The position numbers were made by a program, and so were the translations under genes. Under the pieces are notes generated by a model, which made no database searches, was not told the origin of the DNA, and was given only the letters and a program-made list of their open reading frames with translations. DNA of 34,275 nucleotides from an uncultured Coriobacteriaceae bacterium (GTDB taxonomy: Bacteria > Actinomycetota > Coriobacteriia > Coriobacteriales > Eggerthellaceae), in contig CACWWI010000009.1 in the NCBI GenBank assembly GCA_902764575.1, positions 1-34,275 of the forward strand. The letters run 5' to 3'. Numbering within the stretch: position 1 is the first letter of the stretch; every line of letters begins with the position of its first letter. Positions 7,664 through 15,876 of the stretch are shown here, piece by piece.

Positions 7664-10459
7664 ATGAAGGATACGACCAAGCCAGTTCGCAAGGAACGGA
7701 AGGCGAAGCGACGCGGCGGCGTGTTGAGGGGCTGCAAGCGCATAACGAAGGGCATAACCGCTCTGGTCCTTGCGGTCGCGTGTGCGGCTTTCGCGTTCAC
7801 GCAACTGGGCTTCGTGGGATTGGGCTGGAACGGAGAGTACTCGGCCTACCTCGTTGCGGAGCTGGTTCCCGTTGCCGTCGCGGCGTTGCTGCTCGGCCCG
7901 CTCGTGGGCCTGTGCATGGGCGCGTTCGCGGGAGCGATGCTCCTGGTACATGCGACCTTCATGCCGCTCAATTTCTACGAGCTTACGTTCGTCACGCCTC
8001 TCACATCGGTGGTAATGCTTGGCGTGACGGGCTGGATACTGGGCTGCTTGTTCAAGTTCGCCCTGCGCAACGACCCGTCTCTCTTGAGGGGTTCTATCTA
8101 CATCGTCATCATATGCGTTATCGTGTCATGGCTCTACAGCATTGGCTTCCTGGTTAACGCGATTATTTCCATGGTGTACGACCTCGCCAGCCGCGCGCAG
8201 CACCTTTCGTACGAACAAACCTCCCAGTTGACGAACGAGAAACTGTCGAGCATGATCTTGCGCATGGGGCATTTGGGCCTTCAAGCCTGGGGCGATGCTG
8301 CTCTCATGTCGCTCTTCTGCATTGTGGCCAACATCGTGGCCTCCAAAGCCAAAACCGGCAAATTCGATTACGGTTTACGTTCCATGTTCGCCGTGCGTTT
8401 GTCGATTGTCGTGGTCGTCGCGTTCATGGTCGTCTCGATACTCTCGTTTGCGTCCATTACGCAGAGCAAGCTGAACGATGCAGCCGATCGCATGGACGGC
8501 GAATTGAGCTATCTGCAAAGCCAAATCGCGAACGTCGGAAAGCGCACCGACAGCTTGGTAACAATCCTCGACAGCATGCACGTCGAAGCCGCCATGGTGG
8601 ACGACGAGCTTCTCAAGGCGCTGGAAACGTACTCGATGGATGGGATCCTGGACGGCTACTCGGTGGATGGAGACGGCTCCATTCTCGTTCTGAAATCGGC
8701 GGAAAACCTTCGAGAGCTCGGCATTGAGGTCGATGATGGGTACGTCGTTCTCGCGGGCGACGATAGCCGATTCGAAAAGGGCACGGTATTGAACTCCATG
8801 GAGTCGAACGATGTTATTGCGGCGATGGAGAGGAGCCTGGCCACAGGTAATATCGAGCGGGCGATTTACGATCAGGACTATGGGAAATCCGTTTCGACGC
8901 TCATCGAAGAGGGAGTGGATCGGATCCGAAGTGAGATCGTTTACGTGCGAGCGAGCTCGGACGACAATGGCACCATCCTCATGGTGATGCTGACTGCACG
9001 TCAGGTGTTTGCCGAGCGCTTCGGCGTCATGCTATGGACGGCGTTGTCTGTGTTCCTGTTGCTCGCCGCCGTGTTTGCAATGGTTTTCTTGCTGCTCGAT
9101 CGCGTGATTGCGCGACGCATCGACGAGACGAACGGCGTGCTGGCGCGCATTACGGAAGGCAACCTGAATGCGACGGTGGATACGCGCAACCCGCGTGAGT
9201 TCGCATCGCTCGCCAACGGCGTGAACGAGACGGTGGGCACGTTGAAGGGGTGGATTGCCGAAGCCGAGAGCCGTATGGACGCCGAGCTGGCAGCCGCCAA
9301 GGCCATCCAGACGTCGGCATTGCCGAGCGTGTTCCCGCCGTTCCCCGACATCCGCAGGTTCGACGTGTTCGCATCGATGAACGCAGCGCGCGAGGTGGGC
9401 GGTGACTTCTACGACTTCTTCCTTATCGGCGATGACTGCGACGCCGCATCCGGCAAGCTCGGGTTCATAATCGCCGACGTGAGCGGCAAGGGCGTGCCCG
9501 CGGCGCTGTTCATGATGAAATCCATGACGCAGCTGCGCGACTACCTCAAGGCCGGCGTTGAAGTTGGGGAAGCCGTGGAGAATACCAACCGGCAGCTCTG
9601 CGAGGGCAACGAAGGGGGGATGTTCGTGACGCTCTGGGCGGGTGTGCTCGACTATCCCACCAACCATGTCGATTTCGTCAACGCCGGCCATAACCCGCCG
9701 CTGCTGTGGCAGGGCGATAGCGGCTGGCGCTGGCTCACCGAGAAGTCGGGGTTGCCGCTCGGCTTGTTCGATGGGCTGCCCTACGACACCTATTCCGTCG
9801 AGTGCTCGATCGGCGATCAGTTCCTGCTCTACACCGACGGAGTGACCGAGGCCATGAGCGTGAGTGGCGAGCTCTTCGGGGAAGAGCGCTTGAAGGCGTT
9901 CGCCGACGGGCAGTTCGCCGAGCATCCCTACATGCTCGTGGACGGTCTGCGCCACGAGGTCGCCAGGTGGGCGGAGGGCGCGGAACAATCTGACGATATC
10001 ACCATATTGGCGCTCGAAGTGGGCGTGCCGCCCGAGTTGACGGCTGTGCTCAAGGTGCCCGCGGCCGTCGAGAACTTGCCGCGCGTGAACGACTACATCC
10101 ATAGCGAGCTCGATCGTCGTCTGTGCCCGAAGCGCGTGCAGAGCCAGCTAGACATCGCCGTGGAGGAACTATTCGTGAACGTATGCCATTACGCATACCC
10201 AGACGCAACGCCCGAGAACCCGGGCATTGTTCGCATCCTTCGCACGTACAGCGCCGAGCCGCCCTCGGTCGTCGTCGACATCGTGGACGAGGGCATCCCC
10301 TACAACCCGCTTGCCAAGCCCGATGCGGTGACGCCCGATGACATCGAGGAAGTTCCCATCGGCGGCCTGGGCATCCTCATGGCGAAGAGGTGTACGGACG
10401 AGATGCGCTACGAGCGTTCGGGCGGAAGGAACATCGTGACCATCGTCAAAAAGTGGTAG
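7664..10459 (+). CDS. membrane SpoIIE/RsbU-type phosphatase with C-terminal RsbW-like ATPase domain
   Basis: This is a predicted partner-switching regulator of about 931 aa. A basic N-terminus leads to 5-6 membrane segments (to ~230) of the small-molecule-transporter/ECF-like type. After another membrane segment (~245-265) comes an extracytoplasmic sensor, then a segment at ~456-480 and a HAMP linker. The PP2C-type SpoIIE domain (~550-780) shows REVGGDFYDFF, DVSGKGVPAALFM, FVNAGHNPPLL and LLYTDGVTEA, which include the metal-binding Asp/Gly residues. The last 135 residues form a GHKL ATPase of the anti-sigma-factor kind, with N-box VEELFVN, DEGIPYNP and GGLGILMAK. Phosphatase and kinase for a STAS protein are thus in one chain. 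An in-frame TTG at 7640 is possible, but GGGGA just before ATG 7664 favours the latter. No STAS or sigma gene is adjacent. Confidence 0.92.
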   Translation: MKDTTKPVRKERKAKRRGGVLRGCKRITKGITALVLAVACAAFAFTQLGFVGLGWNGEYSAYLVAELVPVAVAALLLGPLVGLCMGAFAGAMLLVHATFMPLNFYELTFVTPLTSVVMLGVTGWILGCLFKFALRNDPSLLRGSIYIVIICVIVSWLYSIGFLVNAIISMVYDLASRAQHLSYEQTSQLTNEKLSSMILRMGHLGLQAWGDAALMSLFCIVANIVASKAKTGKFDYGLRSMFAVRLSIVVVVAFMVVSILSFASITQSKLNDAADRMDGELSYLQSQIANVGKRTDSLVTILDSMHVEAAMVDDELLKALETYSMDGILDGYSVDGDGSILVLKSAENLRELGIEVDDGYVVLAGDDSRFEKGTVLNSMESNDVIAAMERSLATGNIERAIYDQDYGKSVSTLIEEGVDRIRSEIVYVRASSDDNGTILMVMLTARQVFAERFGVMLWTALSVFLLLAAVFAMVFLLLDRVIARRIDETNGVLARITEGNLNATVDTRNPREFASLANGVNETVGTLKGWIAEAESRMDAELAAAKAIQTSALPSVFPPFPDIRRFDVFASMNAAREVGGDFYDFFLIGDDCDAASGKLGFIIADVSGKGVPAALFMMKSMTQLRDYLKAGVEVGEAVENTNRQLCEGNEGGMFVTLWAGVLDYPTNHVDFVNAGHNPPLLWQGDSGWRWLTEKSGLPLGLFDGLPYDTYSVECSIGDQFLLYTDGVTEAMSVSGELFGEERLKAFADGQFAEHPYMLVDGLRHEVARWAEGAEQSDDITILALEVGVPPELTAVLKVPAAVENLPRVNDYIHSELDRRLCPKRVQSQLDIAVEELFVNVCHYAYPDATPENPGIVRILRTYSAEPPSVVVDIVDEGIPYNPLAKPDAVTPDDIEEVPIGGLGILMAKRCTDEMRYERSGGRNIVTIVKKW

Positions 10460-10530
10460 CGGTTCCGCCCGGATAGCGCTGGCGTGCCCTTTACCGCCAT
10501 GGAGCCACCGCAAGACAGGCGCCAGCATAC

Positions 10531-10567
10531 ACGAGAGGCGGGCCCCGTTAAGGAGCCCGCCTCTCGT
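10531..10567. terminator. bidirectional terminator hairpin
   Basis: ACGAGAGGCGGGC (10531-10543) pairs perfectly with GCCCGCCTCTCGT (10555-10567), a 13-bp stem with an 11-base loop. It sits between the convergent phosphatase gene and the PepSY lipoprotein gene. There is no long U-tract on either side. Confidence 0.75.
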
Positions 10568-10614
10568 ATGACAATCCTTATATGGCCTGCTTGCCCTTGC
10601 TGCTCTTCGCGAAA

Positions 10615-11094
10615 TTAATCATCTATTTCCGACTTGGCCTGAATGATGGCTCCGGTCGTTGCGTCGATGTCGTAGTCGTACTCCTTGCCGCCCTGCTTGA
10701 AGTCGACGTCGTAGTGCACGACCGCGTCGTCGAGGTCGAGTTCGGCCTTGAGCTCGGTGACGTCACCCGCGGAGAAGCCGGCATCCTTGAGGGCGATGTC
10801 CTTGGCGGCTTCCTCGCCGATGTAGGCGGCTGAAGCCGATGCCGATGCGCTGGGCGTTGCGGCAGAGGCGCTGGGCGCTGCGGCCGAGGCGCTCTGCGAT
10901 GCGGCCGTGGAGCTCGCGGGGGCCGCGCTAGAGGCAGCCGCGCTGCTCGTAGTCGTCGCTGCGCTCGCTGCGGAGCTCGACGCCGCAGATGACGAAGCGG
11001 CGCTGCTCGAGGCGGAGCCGCCGCATGCTGCCAGGCCCAGGCATGCTGCCAGAGCGCCGGCTGCGATGATGGCAACCATCTTCTTGTTCAACAT
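10615..11094 (-). CDS. PepSY-domain lipoprotein with Ser/Ala-rich linker
   Basis: This 159-aa exported lipoprotein has signal peptide residues 1-23 ending in the lipobox LAAC, so Cys24 is lipidated. A low-complexity linker of Ala, Ser, Thr and Pro covers about 25-88 and probably spans the cell wall. The C-terminal ~70 residues form one PepSY domain: YIGEEAAKDIAL, an acidic strand, then YDYDIDATTGAI(I), the typical end of that fold. PepSY domains often bind or inhibit peptidases, but no partner is visible here. AGGAG lies 6 bases before ATG. It is convergent with the SpoIIE-type gene and separated from it by a terminator hairpin. Confidence 0.9.
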   Translation of the reverse strand: MLNKKMVAIIAAGALAACLGLAACGGSASSSAASSSAASSSAASAATTTSSAAASSAAPASSTAASQSASAAAPSASAATPSASASASAAYIGEEAAKDIALKDAGFSAGDVTELKAELDLDDAVVHYDVDFKQGGKEYDYDIDATTGAIIQAKSEIDD

Positions 11095-11282
11095 GATCTT
11101 CTCCTATCCTCGGTTGCTAGGTTCGGGTTTCCCCTCTGGCTATTCTACGCTAAGCGGTCGTGTCGCGTCCCAGCGGATTCGGCAATTGAAGTCGAGAATA
11201 AAAATGCTGGCAAAAGTGAAATGGTTTCGCCGGCGTTGCGTATTATTAAATGTCAAGGAAATACAGGCGATAAGGAGTCATC

Positions 11283-11474
11283 ATGTGCTTCAGACCAAGC
11301 CCGGTGAAAAAGAATAGCAGTGACGATATGGTAACTTGCGAGACATGTGGCATGCCCGTAGACTCCGATGATCTGGCGAAAGGCGTTTGCTCCTTCTGTG
11401 GCGACCCCATTCCTGCCAATCCGCCCAGCGAATTCAGCGACATCGACCCGAGTTACAGCACCAGGATCATCTAA
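11283..11474 (+). CDS. 63-aa MCFRP-type zinc-ribbon protein
   Basis: A small protein beginning MCFRPSP with two CxxC knuckles, CETCG and CSFCG, 15 residues apart. This is a likely zinc ribbon or rubredoxin-like metal site. The function is unknown; short MCFRP-start zinc ribbons occur in several anaerobes as I recall, but I cannot verify this here. AAGGAG lies 5 bases before ATG, a strong site that supports translation despite the small size. It is a single-gene unit: the lipoprotein upstream is divergent and a hairpin with a T-run follows. Confidence 0.85.
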   Translation: MCFRPSPVKKNSSDDMVTCETCGMPVDSDDLAKGVCSFCGDPIPANPPSEFSDIDPSYSTRII

Positions 11475-11534
11475 GGATAGGCGCGTTCGTCGGGCATGGC
11501 GCCCCGCGAAGCGCTTTCCTTCCCCAAATTGTCG

Positions 11535-11573
11535 CGAGGCGATTCCAGACAGGTGTCGCCTCGTGGCTTTTTA
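11535..11573 (+). terminator. rho-independent terminator after the zinc-ribbon gene
   Basis: CGAGGCGA (11535-11542) pairs with TCGCCTCG (11556-11563), followed by TGGCTTTTTA. The T-run and the position 60 bases after the zinc-ribbon stop support termination. The loop is 13 bases. Confidence 0.65.
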
Positions 11574-11667
11574 CGCGGTTAAAGTGGGCAGACTGCTGGC
11601 TGCTTTGGCATGTCAGCTCAGTGCGGGGTGCGTCAAGCGGCTCAATCAACCAATGGATTTCAATGGG

Positions 11668-11695
11668 TCGACTGCGGCGATTGCCAAGATATAAT
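11668..11695 (+). promoter_or_regulatory. candidate promoter of the phospholipase-like gene
   Basis: TATAAT at 11690-11695 is a perfect -10. TCGACT at 11668-11673 (4 of 6 matches to TTGACA) lies 16 bases upstream. The start codon follows 92 bases later, with GAGGAGAGG at 11774-11782 as ribosome site. Confidence 0.5.
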
Positions 11696-11787
11696 CACAC
11701 GATATCGCGTACTATACGCATAGAGGGTTTTGCCTTCTGAATAGGCGTTTTCTTGCGCACGGGGCTCCGGTTTGAGGAGAGGTTACG

Positions 11788-14700
11788 ATGGATGCTTCGC
11801 AATGCCGCGATAACGGCGGTAATTCGAATTGGTTGGCGGAGAGTGCGCGCGGGTGGAACCTGTCGCGTCGCAGCATGCTCAGCGCCGGCGCGCTTTTGGG
11901 CATGGCCGCGATAATGCATCCGGCCGAGGAGGCGTTTGCGTGGAGCTCGTGGACGAACGCGACCTCGCCCATCCTCAAGGAGATCGGCATGGGCGACTGC
12001 GTGCACGAGGACCTCGTTCAGATTTCCTATGCGCGCGTGCTGCGTATGCGCAAGGACGATGCTGAGCAGAAGTCTTTTCTGAGTCCCTGGGCGGGAACGC
12101 TTGCGGCCGATAGGAAATCCGCGACGATCGCGGGAGATACCGTGGAGAGAAGCACGGGTGCAGCGTTCACGGACGACGCGGACCTCCAGGCGCGCCTTTT
12201 CCGCGAGAACCTCGCCTACCTGCGCATCGGCTCGTTCTGGAACGATGCGGCTGCGGACACGCTGGTGGACTTCGGCTACTCGTGCCTCAAGGCCGATTCC
12301 GTTCCGAAGTTCTCGGGTAACAACTACTACGAAGGCGCCTGGGACGTGGGCCAGCACCTGGTGGAGACGAACGCGCAGAACGGGATCGGCCTCGACGCGC
12401 TCGTGCAGTTCACGATGAACGACCGCAACAATTTCATCCACGGCATGCTGTCGTCGACGGCGGATCATTCGAGCCACCTCAAGCAAGCCGAGGTCAAGAA
12501 ATTTGCGCTGCAATGGCTCGGCGTTGCCTACGAGTACGCGCGCACGGGCCAGGTGACGGCGACGAAAGACGTCACGCAAGAGCAGGCCGAGAAGATATTC
12601 AAGGGTTTCATCGACACCTACGAGCAGCTCGACGAGAGCGAGCACGGTATGTGCGTATCGCTGAAGGTGAGCTCGGAGGAGGCGTCGAGGAAGCTGCCGC
12701 GCCGCAGGATGCGCTTGCGCGCGCTCGGCATGATGTGCCATACGATGGAGGATTTCTGGTGCCCCGCCCACACCTGCCGCACGTATCACGAAGGCGGCGG
12801 AGTTCCCAAGAACTCGATCCTCGCGTTCAGCAACTACAAGAGGCAGAACGGGACCAAGAAGCCGATGTTCGGTTACCACATCCCGTTCGACCGCTACGCC
12901 GTCTCGGATTCGAAGAACTCCGGAGTCAATTGGCGCGAAGCGCTCACGCGGGGTGTTGGCGACTACGTAGGCACCGAAAAGCTCGCGAACGTGGTTGCCG
13001 AAGGGATGGGGACCCCTCTCGCCAATGCGCATACGAAGTTCAACACGCTCGGCATGAACGAGACCATCGACTGCATCACCAAGCTGCTCGACTACATGTA
13101 CCGCGACACCCCATGGGACGACGTCGTGCGGAACTGGGTCGACAAAGAGGTCATGTCCACGTACCTCACCACCGACGGCCAATCCTATGTCTGCGACGCC
13201 GGCCGGCGCAGCCTGCATACGCCCACGTATGTGATCGACCCCATCCGCGCGATGAAGCGGGCGTACCGCAAGGCAGGGCTGGCGGACAAGCACAAGGCGG
13301 CGCTCAATGCGGCAATCGACTACAGCGCCTGGCAGCGCGGCGCCCACCTGTTCTACTCGGGCGAGTACAACACGGCACAGTCCAAGGTCATCCCGGCGGA
13401 TATCCCGGCTGCTGCCATCTGGTCCGACGAAACGGGGGAGCGGCGCCTGGTCGACCTCGTGAACAAGCTCGAGGAGAGCTACAGCAGCCTGGACGCCAAC
13501 AAGCAGAGCACCTTGCTCGGACGGATTGGCTGCAACGGGTGCCACGACATGGTGATCGCCCTCGACCAGGTGCGCGGCATGCTGCAGGAGTTCAACATCG
13601 ACCTCAGGGGAAGCTTGCGCTCGGAAAACGACGCGGTCATGAACCAGGTCGCCACGGTGCGCGCGTTCTTCGCAGCGGGCCTGAGCGGCCAGAACTCGAA
13701 GGTGGCTTCGCAATCCTCGTCGACCAACTGGCTCCACGCTGCAGACGTCGCCTACGCCGATGACGGTGATGAGAGCTACGTTACCTCGAACATGGCGATT
13801 GAGGACTTCATCAAGCTAGATGATGGGTCCTATCTGATTGCGGTACGCGACATGGATTCGCTCGAGACGAGCGTCATGGAGGTGCCTGCGGGCACTCCCG
13901 GCGTTGAGAAGCTGGCGGAGGGCTTCGCGAACCTGGCTATAACGTATACCCTCGAAGAGGACTTCGAGGGCGATATCGACTACTGCTATATCGTGACCGA
14001 CATCGACTATTCCGATCTGGAAGAGGACACCTATCTCGTTACGGGCACGGTGAAATCGGCGCCGTCGGACAGCAAGAAGCTCGTCCTCGATTTGAATGGC
14101 ATACAGGATTTCGAGCTTGCGATTCGGGATGGAATTTCGGCGGTTCCCCAAGTTGGCGAGTATATCTGTGCCCGCTACACCTTCGGGAAAACGGACCCGG
14201 AGCTCGTCGATTACGACGTGCTCGACGATCCCGGCACGCTCGTGAAGGTGACGTATCCGGTGGAGATGGTGGCCGGAACGAGCGTCTTGCTGCTCGTGGG
14301 CGAGGGAGACTCCGGCGAAGGCGGCAGCCCCGACTACATGCAAATCGATTACGGAATGGCGGACGTGTACTCGGTGCCGCAGGAGGGCAAGTACGCAACG
14401 GTGTACTACCACGACGAAGCGTATGGCGACACGACCGATGTCGACGAGTATGCGCTTACTTCGAGCGCGGCCGTTTCGGGCGCAGCAGCCGGGGGCGCTA
14501 CGAGCATCTCGGCGCAAAGCGCGGATGACGATGACCTCGATAACTCGGCCACACCGGGCTATATCGAGGCCGGCGACGATTACAGCCGCCTGGAGTACGG
14601 CAACGACGTGTTCCACGTGGCGAACGTCATCGTAGGTTCGACCGACGACCCCGACGACCCCGTCGATCCAACGCCGAGCTCGGGCTCGGATCCGGCGTCG

Positions 14701-14865
14701 ACGAAGCCGACCTCGAAGGCGGCCGCTTCTTCGACCGCCAAGACGGGCGACCCGCTCGGTGGCTTGGGCGGCGTGCTTTCGGCTGCGGTCGTGGCAGGCA
14801 CTGCCCTGGCCGCATACTCCGCACGTCGCGTGGCAAACGAGCGGAGGAAGGCGGAAGAGGAGTAG
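11788..14865 (+). CDS. Tat-exported zinc-dependent phospholipase C family protein, C-terminally anchored
   Basis: A 1025-aa surface protein of the zinc-dependent phospholipase C (alpha-toxin/PlcH-like) fold, predicted to cleave phospholipid head groups outside the cell. The N-terminus carries a twin-arginine signal (LSRRSML near 25-31). Predicted cleavage after EEAFA51 leaves Trp52 as the mature first residue; in this family the N-terminal Trp is a zinc ligand. H318-x3-D322-x5-H328 (CHTMEDFWCPAH) has the same +4/+10 spacing as H126/D130/H136 of the Clostridium perfringens enzyme. VHED (H73) could be the early His ligand. Residues ~640-980 are an acidic extension I do not recognise. The tail has AKTGD, a hydrophobic helix and RR...R residues, a sorting-like signal without LPxTG. 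Substrate and activity are inferred. GAGGAG precedes the ATG. Confidence 0.82.
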   Translation: MDASQCRDNGGNSNWLAESARGWNLSRRSMLSAGALLGMAAIMHPAEEAFAWSSWTNATSPILKEIGMGDCVHEDLVQISYARVLRMRKDDAEQKSFLSPWAGTLAADRKSATIAGDTVERSTGAAFTDDADLQARLFRENLAYLRIGSFWNDAAADTLVDFGYSCLKADSVPKFSGNNYYEGAWDVGQHLVETNAQNGIGLDALVQFTMNDRNNFIHGMLSSTADHSSHLKQAEVKKFALQWLGVAYEYARTGQVTATKDVTQEQAEKIFKGFIDTYEQLDESEHGMCVSLKVSSEEASRKLPRRRMRLRALGMMCHTMEDFWCPAHTCRTYHEGGGVPKNSILAFSNYKRQNGTKKPMFGYHIPFDRYAVSDSKNSGVNWREALTRGVGDYVGTEKLANVVAEGMGTPLANAHTKFNTLGMNETIDCITKLLDYMYRDTPWDDVVRNWVDKEVMSTYLTTDGQSYVCDAGRRSLHTPTYVIDPIRAMKRAYRKAGLADKHKAALNAAIDYSAWQRGAHLFYSGEYNTAQSKVIPADIPAAAIWSDETGERRLVDLVNKLEESYSSLDANKQSTLLGRIGCNGCHDMVIALDQVRGMLQEFNIDLRGSLRSENDAVMNQVATVRAFFAAGLSGQNSKVASQSSSTNWLHAADVAYADDGDESYVTSNMAIEDFIKLDDGSYLIAVRDMDSLETSVMEVPAGTPGVEKLAEGFANLAITYTLEEDFEGDIDYCYIVTDIDYSDLEEDTYLVTGTVKSAPSDSKKLVLDLNGIQDFELAIRDGISAVPQVGEYICARYTFGKTDPELVDYDVLDDPGTLVKVTYPVEMVAGTSVLLLVGEGDSGEGGSPDYMQIDYGMADVYSVPQEGKYATVYYHDEAYGDTTDVDEYALTSSAAVSGAAAGGATSISAQSADDDDLDNSATPGYIEAGDDYSRLEYGNDVFHVANVIVGSTDDPDDPVDPTPSSGSDPASTKPTSKAAASSTAKTGDPLGGLGGVLSAAVVAGTALAAYSARRVANERRKAEEE

Positions 14866-14916
14866 CCGTCAGCTAGGCTGCAGGTAATCGATTTTGCGCC
14901 GTCGCGCGGCGCTCTG

Positions 14917-14949
14917 CGAGCCGGTGAGCGCAACGCGCCCGCCGGCTCG
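14917..14949. terminator. inverted repeat between convergent genes
   Basis: CGAGCCGG (14917-14924) pairs with CCGGCTCG (14942-14949) with a 17-base spacer. It lies between the convergent phospholipase-like gene and the DUF1847 gene. There is no U-tract, so it is only a possible bidirectional terminator. Confidence 0.4.
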
Positions 14950-14977
14950 TCAGCAAGGCGTTCGGTTCGGCGCCTCT

Positions 14978-15664
14978 TTAGAGGTCGTCCCGTCCCGCAC
15001 GTTCCCTTTCGGGCGGGAATCCCGGCTCCATGATGCGGCGGTAGTACATGCCGTGCTGGTAGAGCGCGCCTGCGGGGTTGTGGGCGAGCACCCGGTCCTT
15101 GACGATGAGGTACGTCACGGGTGCTTCGGAATGCTTTATGAACAGCGTGTCGTGGCCGACGCACAAGCCGACGATTACGTTCAGGTCGGTTTGCCGGGCG
15201 TTGAGTATCTTCGCCTGAACGATTGGGTTGCACAGGGACTCATGGCAGCCCGGGTGCACCTTGACGTCCTCGGGTATCCCGACGCTGGTCTTGTCGATCC
15301 CGCCCACCTTGCACACGACGGCGCACACGCTCTCGAACCCCTTCGCCTTGAGGACCTTCGAGAACAGCTGCGTTTCGCGGCGAAGGCCCATGCATGTAGC
15401 GATGCCGATTCGCTTCGCGCCGATCTTCTGCGCGAACAGCGCGACTTCCTCCACGCGCGTCAGCGCGCCGTAGTACAGTCCCTCGCATTCGGCGGCAGCT
15501 CTGAACATCTTGCGCGTCATCGGGTCGTTGCGGTACTCCTCCAGTGCCTCGTCGAAGAACTCCTGGGGGTTGTTCGTCGTCATGCAGAAATCGGGCCAAT
15601 CGCTGTCCAGGTGGTCGCAGTGATACTTTCCGCAGTTCACGCATGACTTTTCCGTTGCCGTCAT
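14978..15664 (-). CDS. DUF1847 family cysteine-rich protein
   Basis: A 228-aa cytosolic protein of the DUF1847 family, probably a metal-binding protein of unknown role found mainly in anaerobes. Visible marks are N-terminal CVNCGKYHC, MFRAAAECEG, the conserved IGIATCMGLRRE segment, VCKVGG, HPGCHESLCNP and GLCVGHDTLF, with Cys residues placed as in the family. The frame stays open to 15757, but the Met at 15664 has GGGAGG just upstream and immediately precedes the conserved Cys motif, so I start there. Transcribed divergently from the 122-aa unknown gene. Confidence 0.87.
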   Translation of the reverse strand: MTATEKSCVNCGKYHCDHLDSDWPDFCMTTNNPQEFFDEALEEYRNDPMTRKMFRAAAECEGLYYGALTRVEEVALFAQKIGAKRIGIATCMGLRRETQLFSKVLKAKGFESVCAVVCKVGGIDKTSVGIPEDVKVHPGCHESLCNPIVQAKILNARQTDLNVIVGLCVGHDTLFIKHSEAPVTYLIVKDRVLAHNPAGALYQHGMYYRRIMEPGFPPERERAGRDDL

Positions 15665-15811
15665 CTCGCCTCCCGCACTCGCTTTCGCCAACATCGGCCG
15701 CGTAGCAGTATACCCGAGCCGCGGGTGATGCGGATGCGATAGCTCTGCCGGGCTCAACGATGCGGCTATCTACCTTGTTCCCGACGCGCCCTCCTGCATG
15801 GCTCTGGGCAT

Positions 15812-15817
15812 TATAAT
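15812..15817 (+). promoter_or_regulatory. candidate -10 upstream of the 122-aa gene
   Basis: A perfect TATAAT lies 59 bases before the ATG at 15877. No convincing -35 is present at normal distance. Confidence 0.4.
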
Positions 15818-15826
15818 GTGCCATGG

Positions 15827-15852
15827 ATGCACGGCGATCGATTGCCGTGCAT
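15827..15852 (+). promoter_or_regulatory. 9-bp inverted repeat in the leader of the 122-aa gene
   Basis: ATGCACGGC (15827-15835) and GCCGTGCAT (15844-15852) pair perfectly around GATCGATT. The repeat lies between the TATAAT and the ribosome site, so it may be an operator or a leader hairpin. Confidence 0.55.
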
Positions 15853-15876
15853 GCTCTTGAGCTAAGGAGGCACGTC

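Noticed and set aside
5981-7951. 656-aa minus-strand frame opposite the diguanylate cyclase
   Set aside because: Runs antisense through two real genes with low-complexity composition typical of GC-rich shadows.
11695-13737. 680-aa minus-strand frame opposite the phospholipase-like gene
   Set aside because: Arg/Val/His-rich shadow; the plus strand has signal peptide and zinc-ligand motifs.
15823-15876. Longer start for the 122-aa protein
   Set aside because: It would translate through the leader inverted repeat and lacks a ribosome site, while AAGGAGG precedes 15877.
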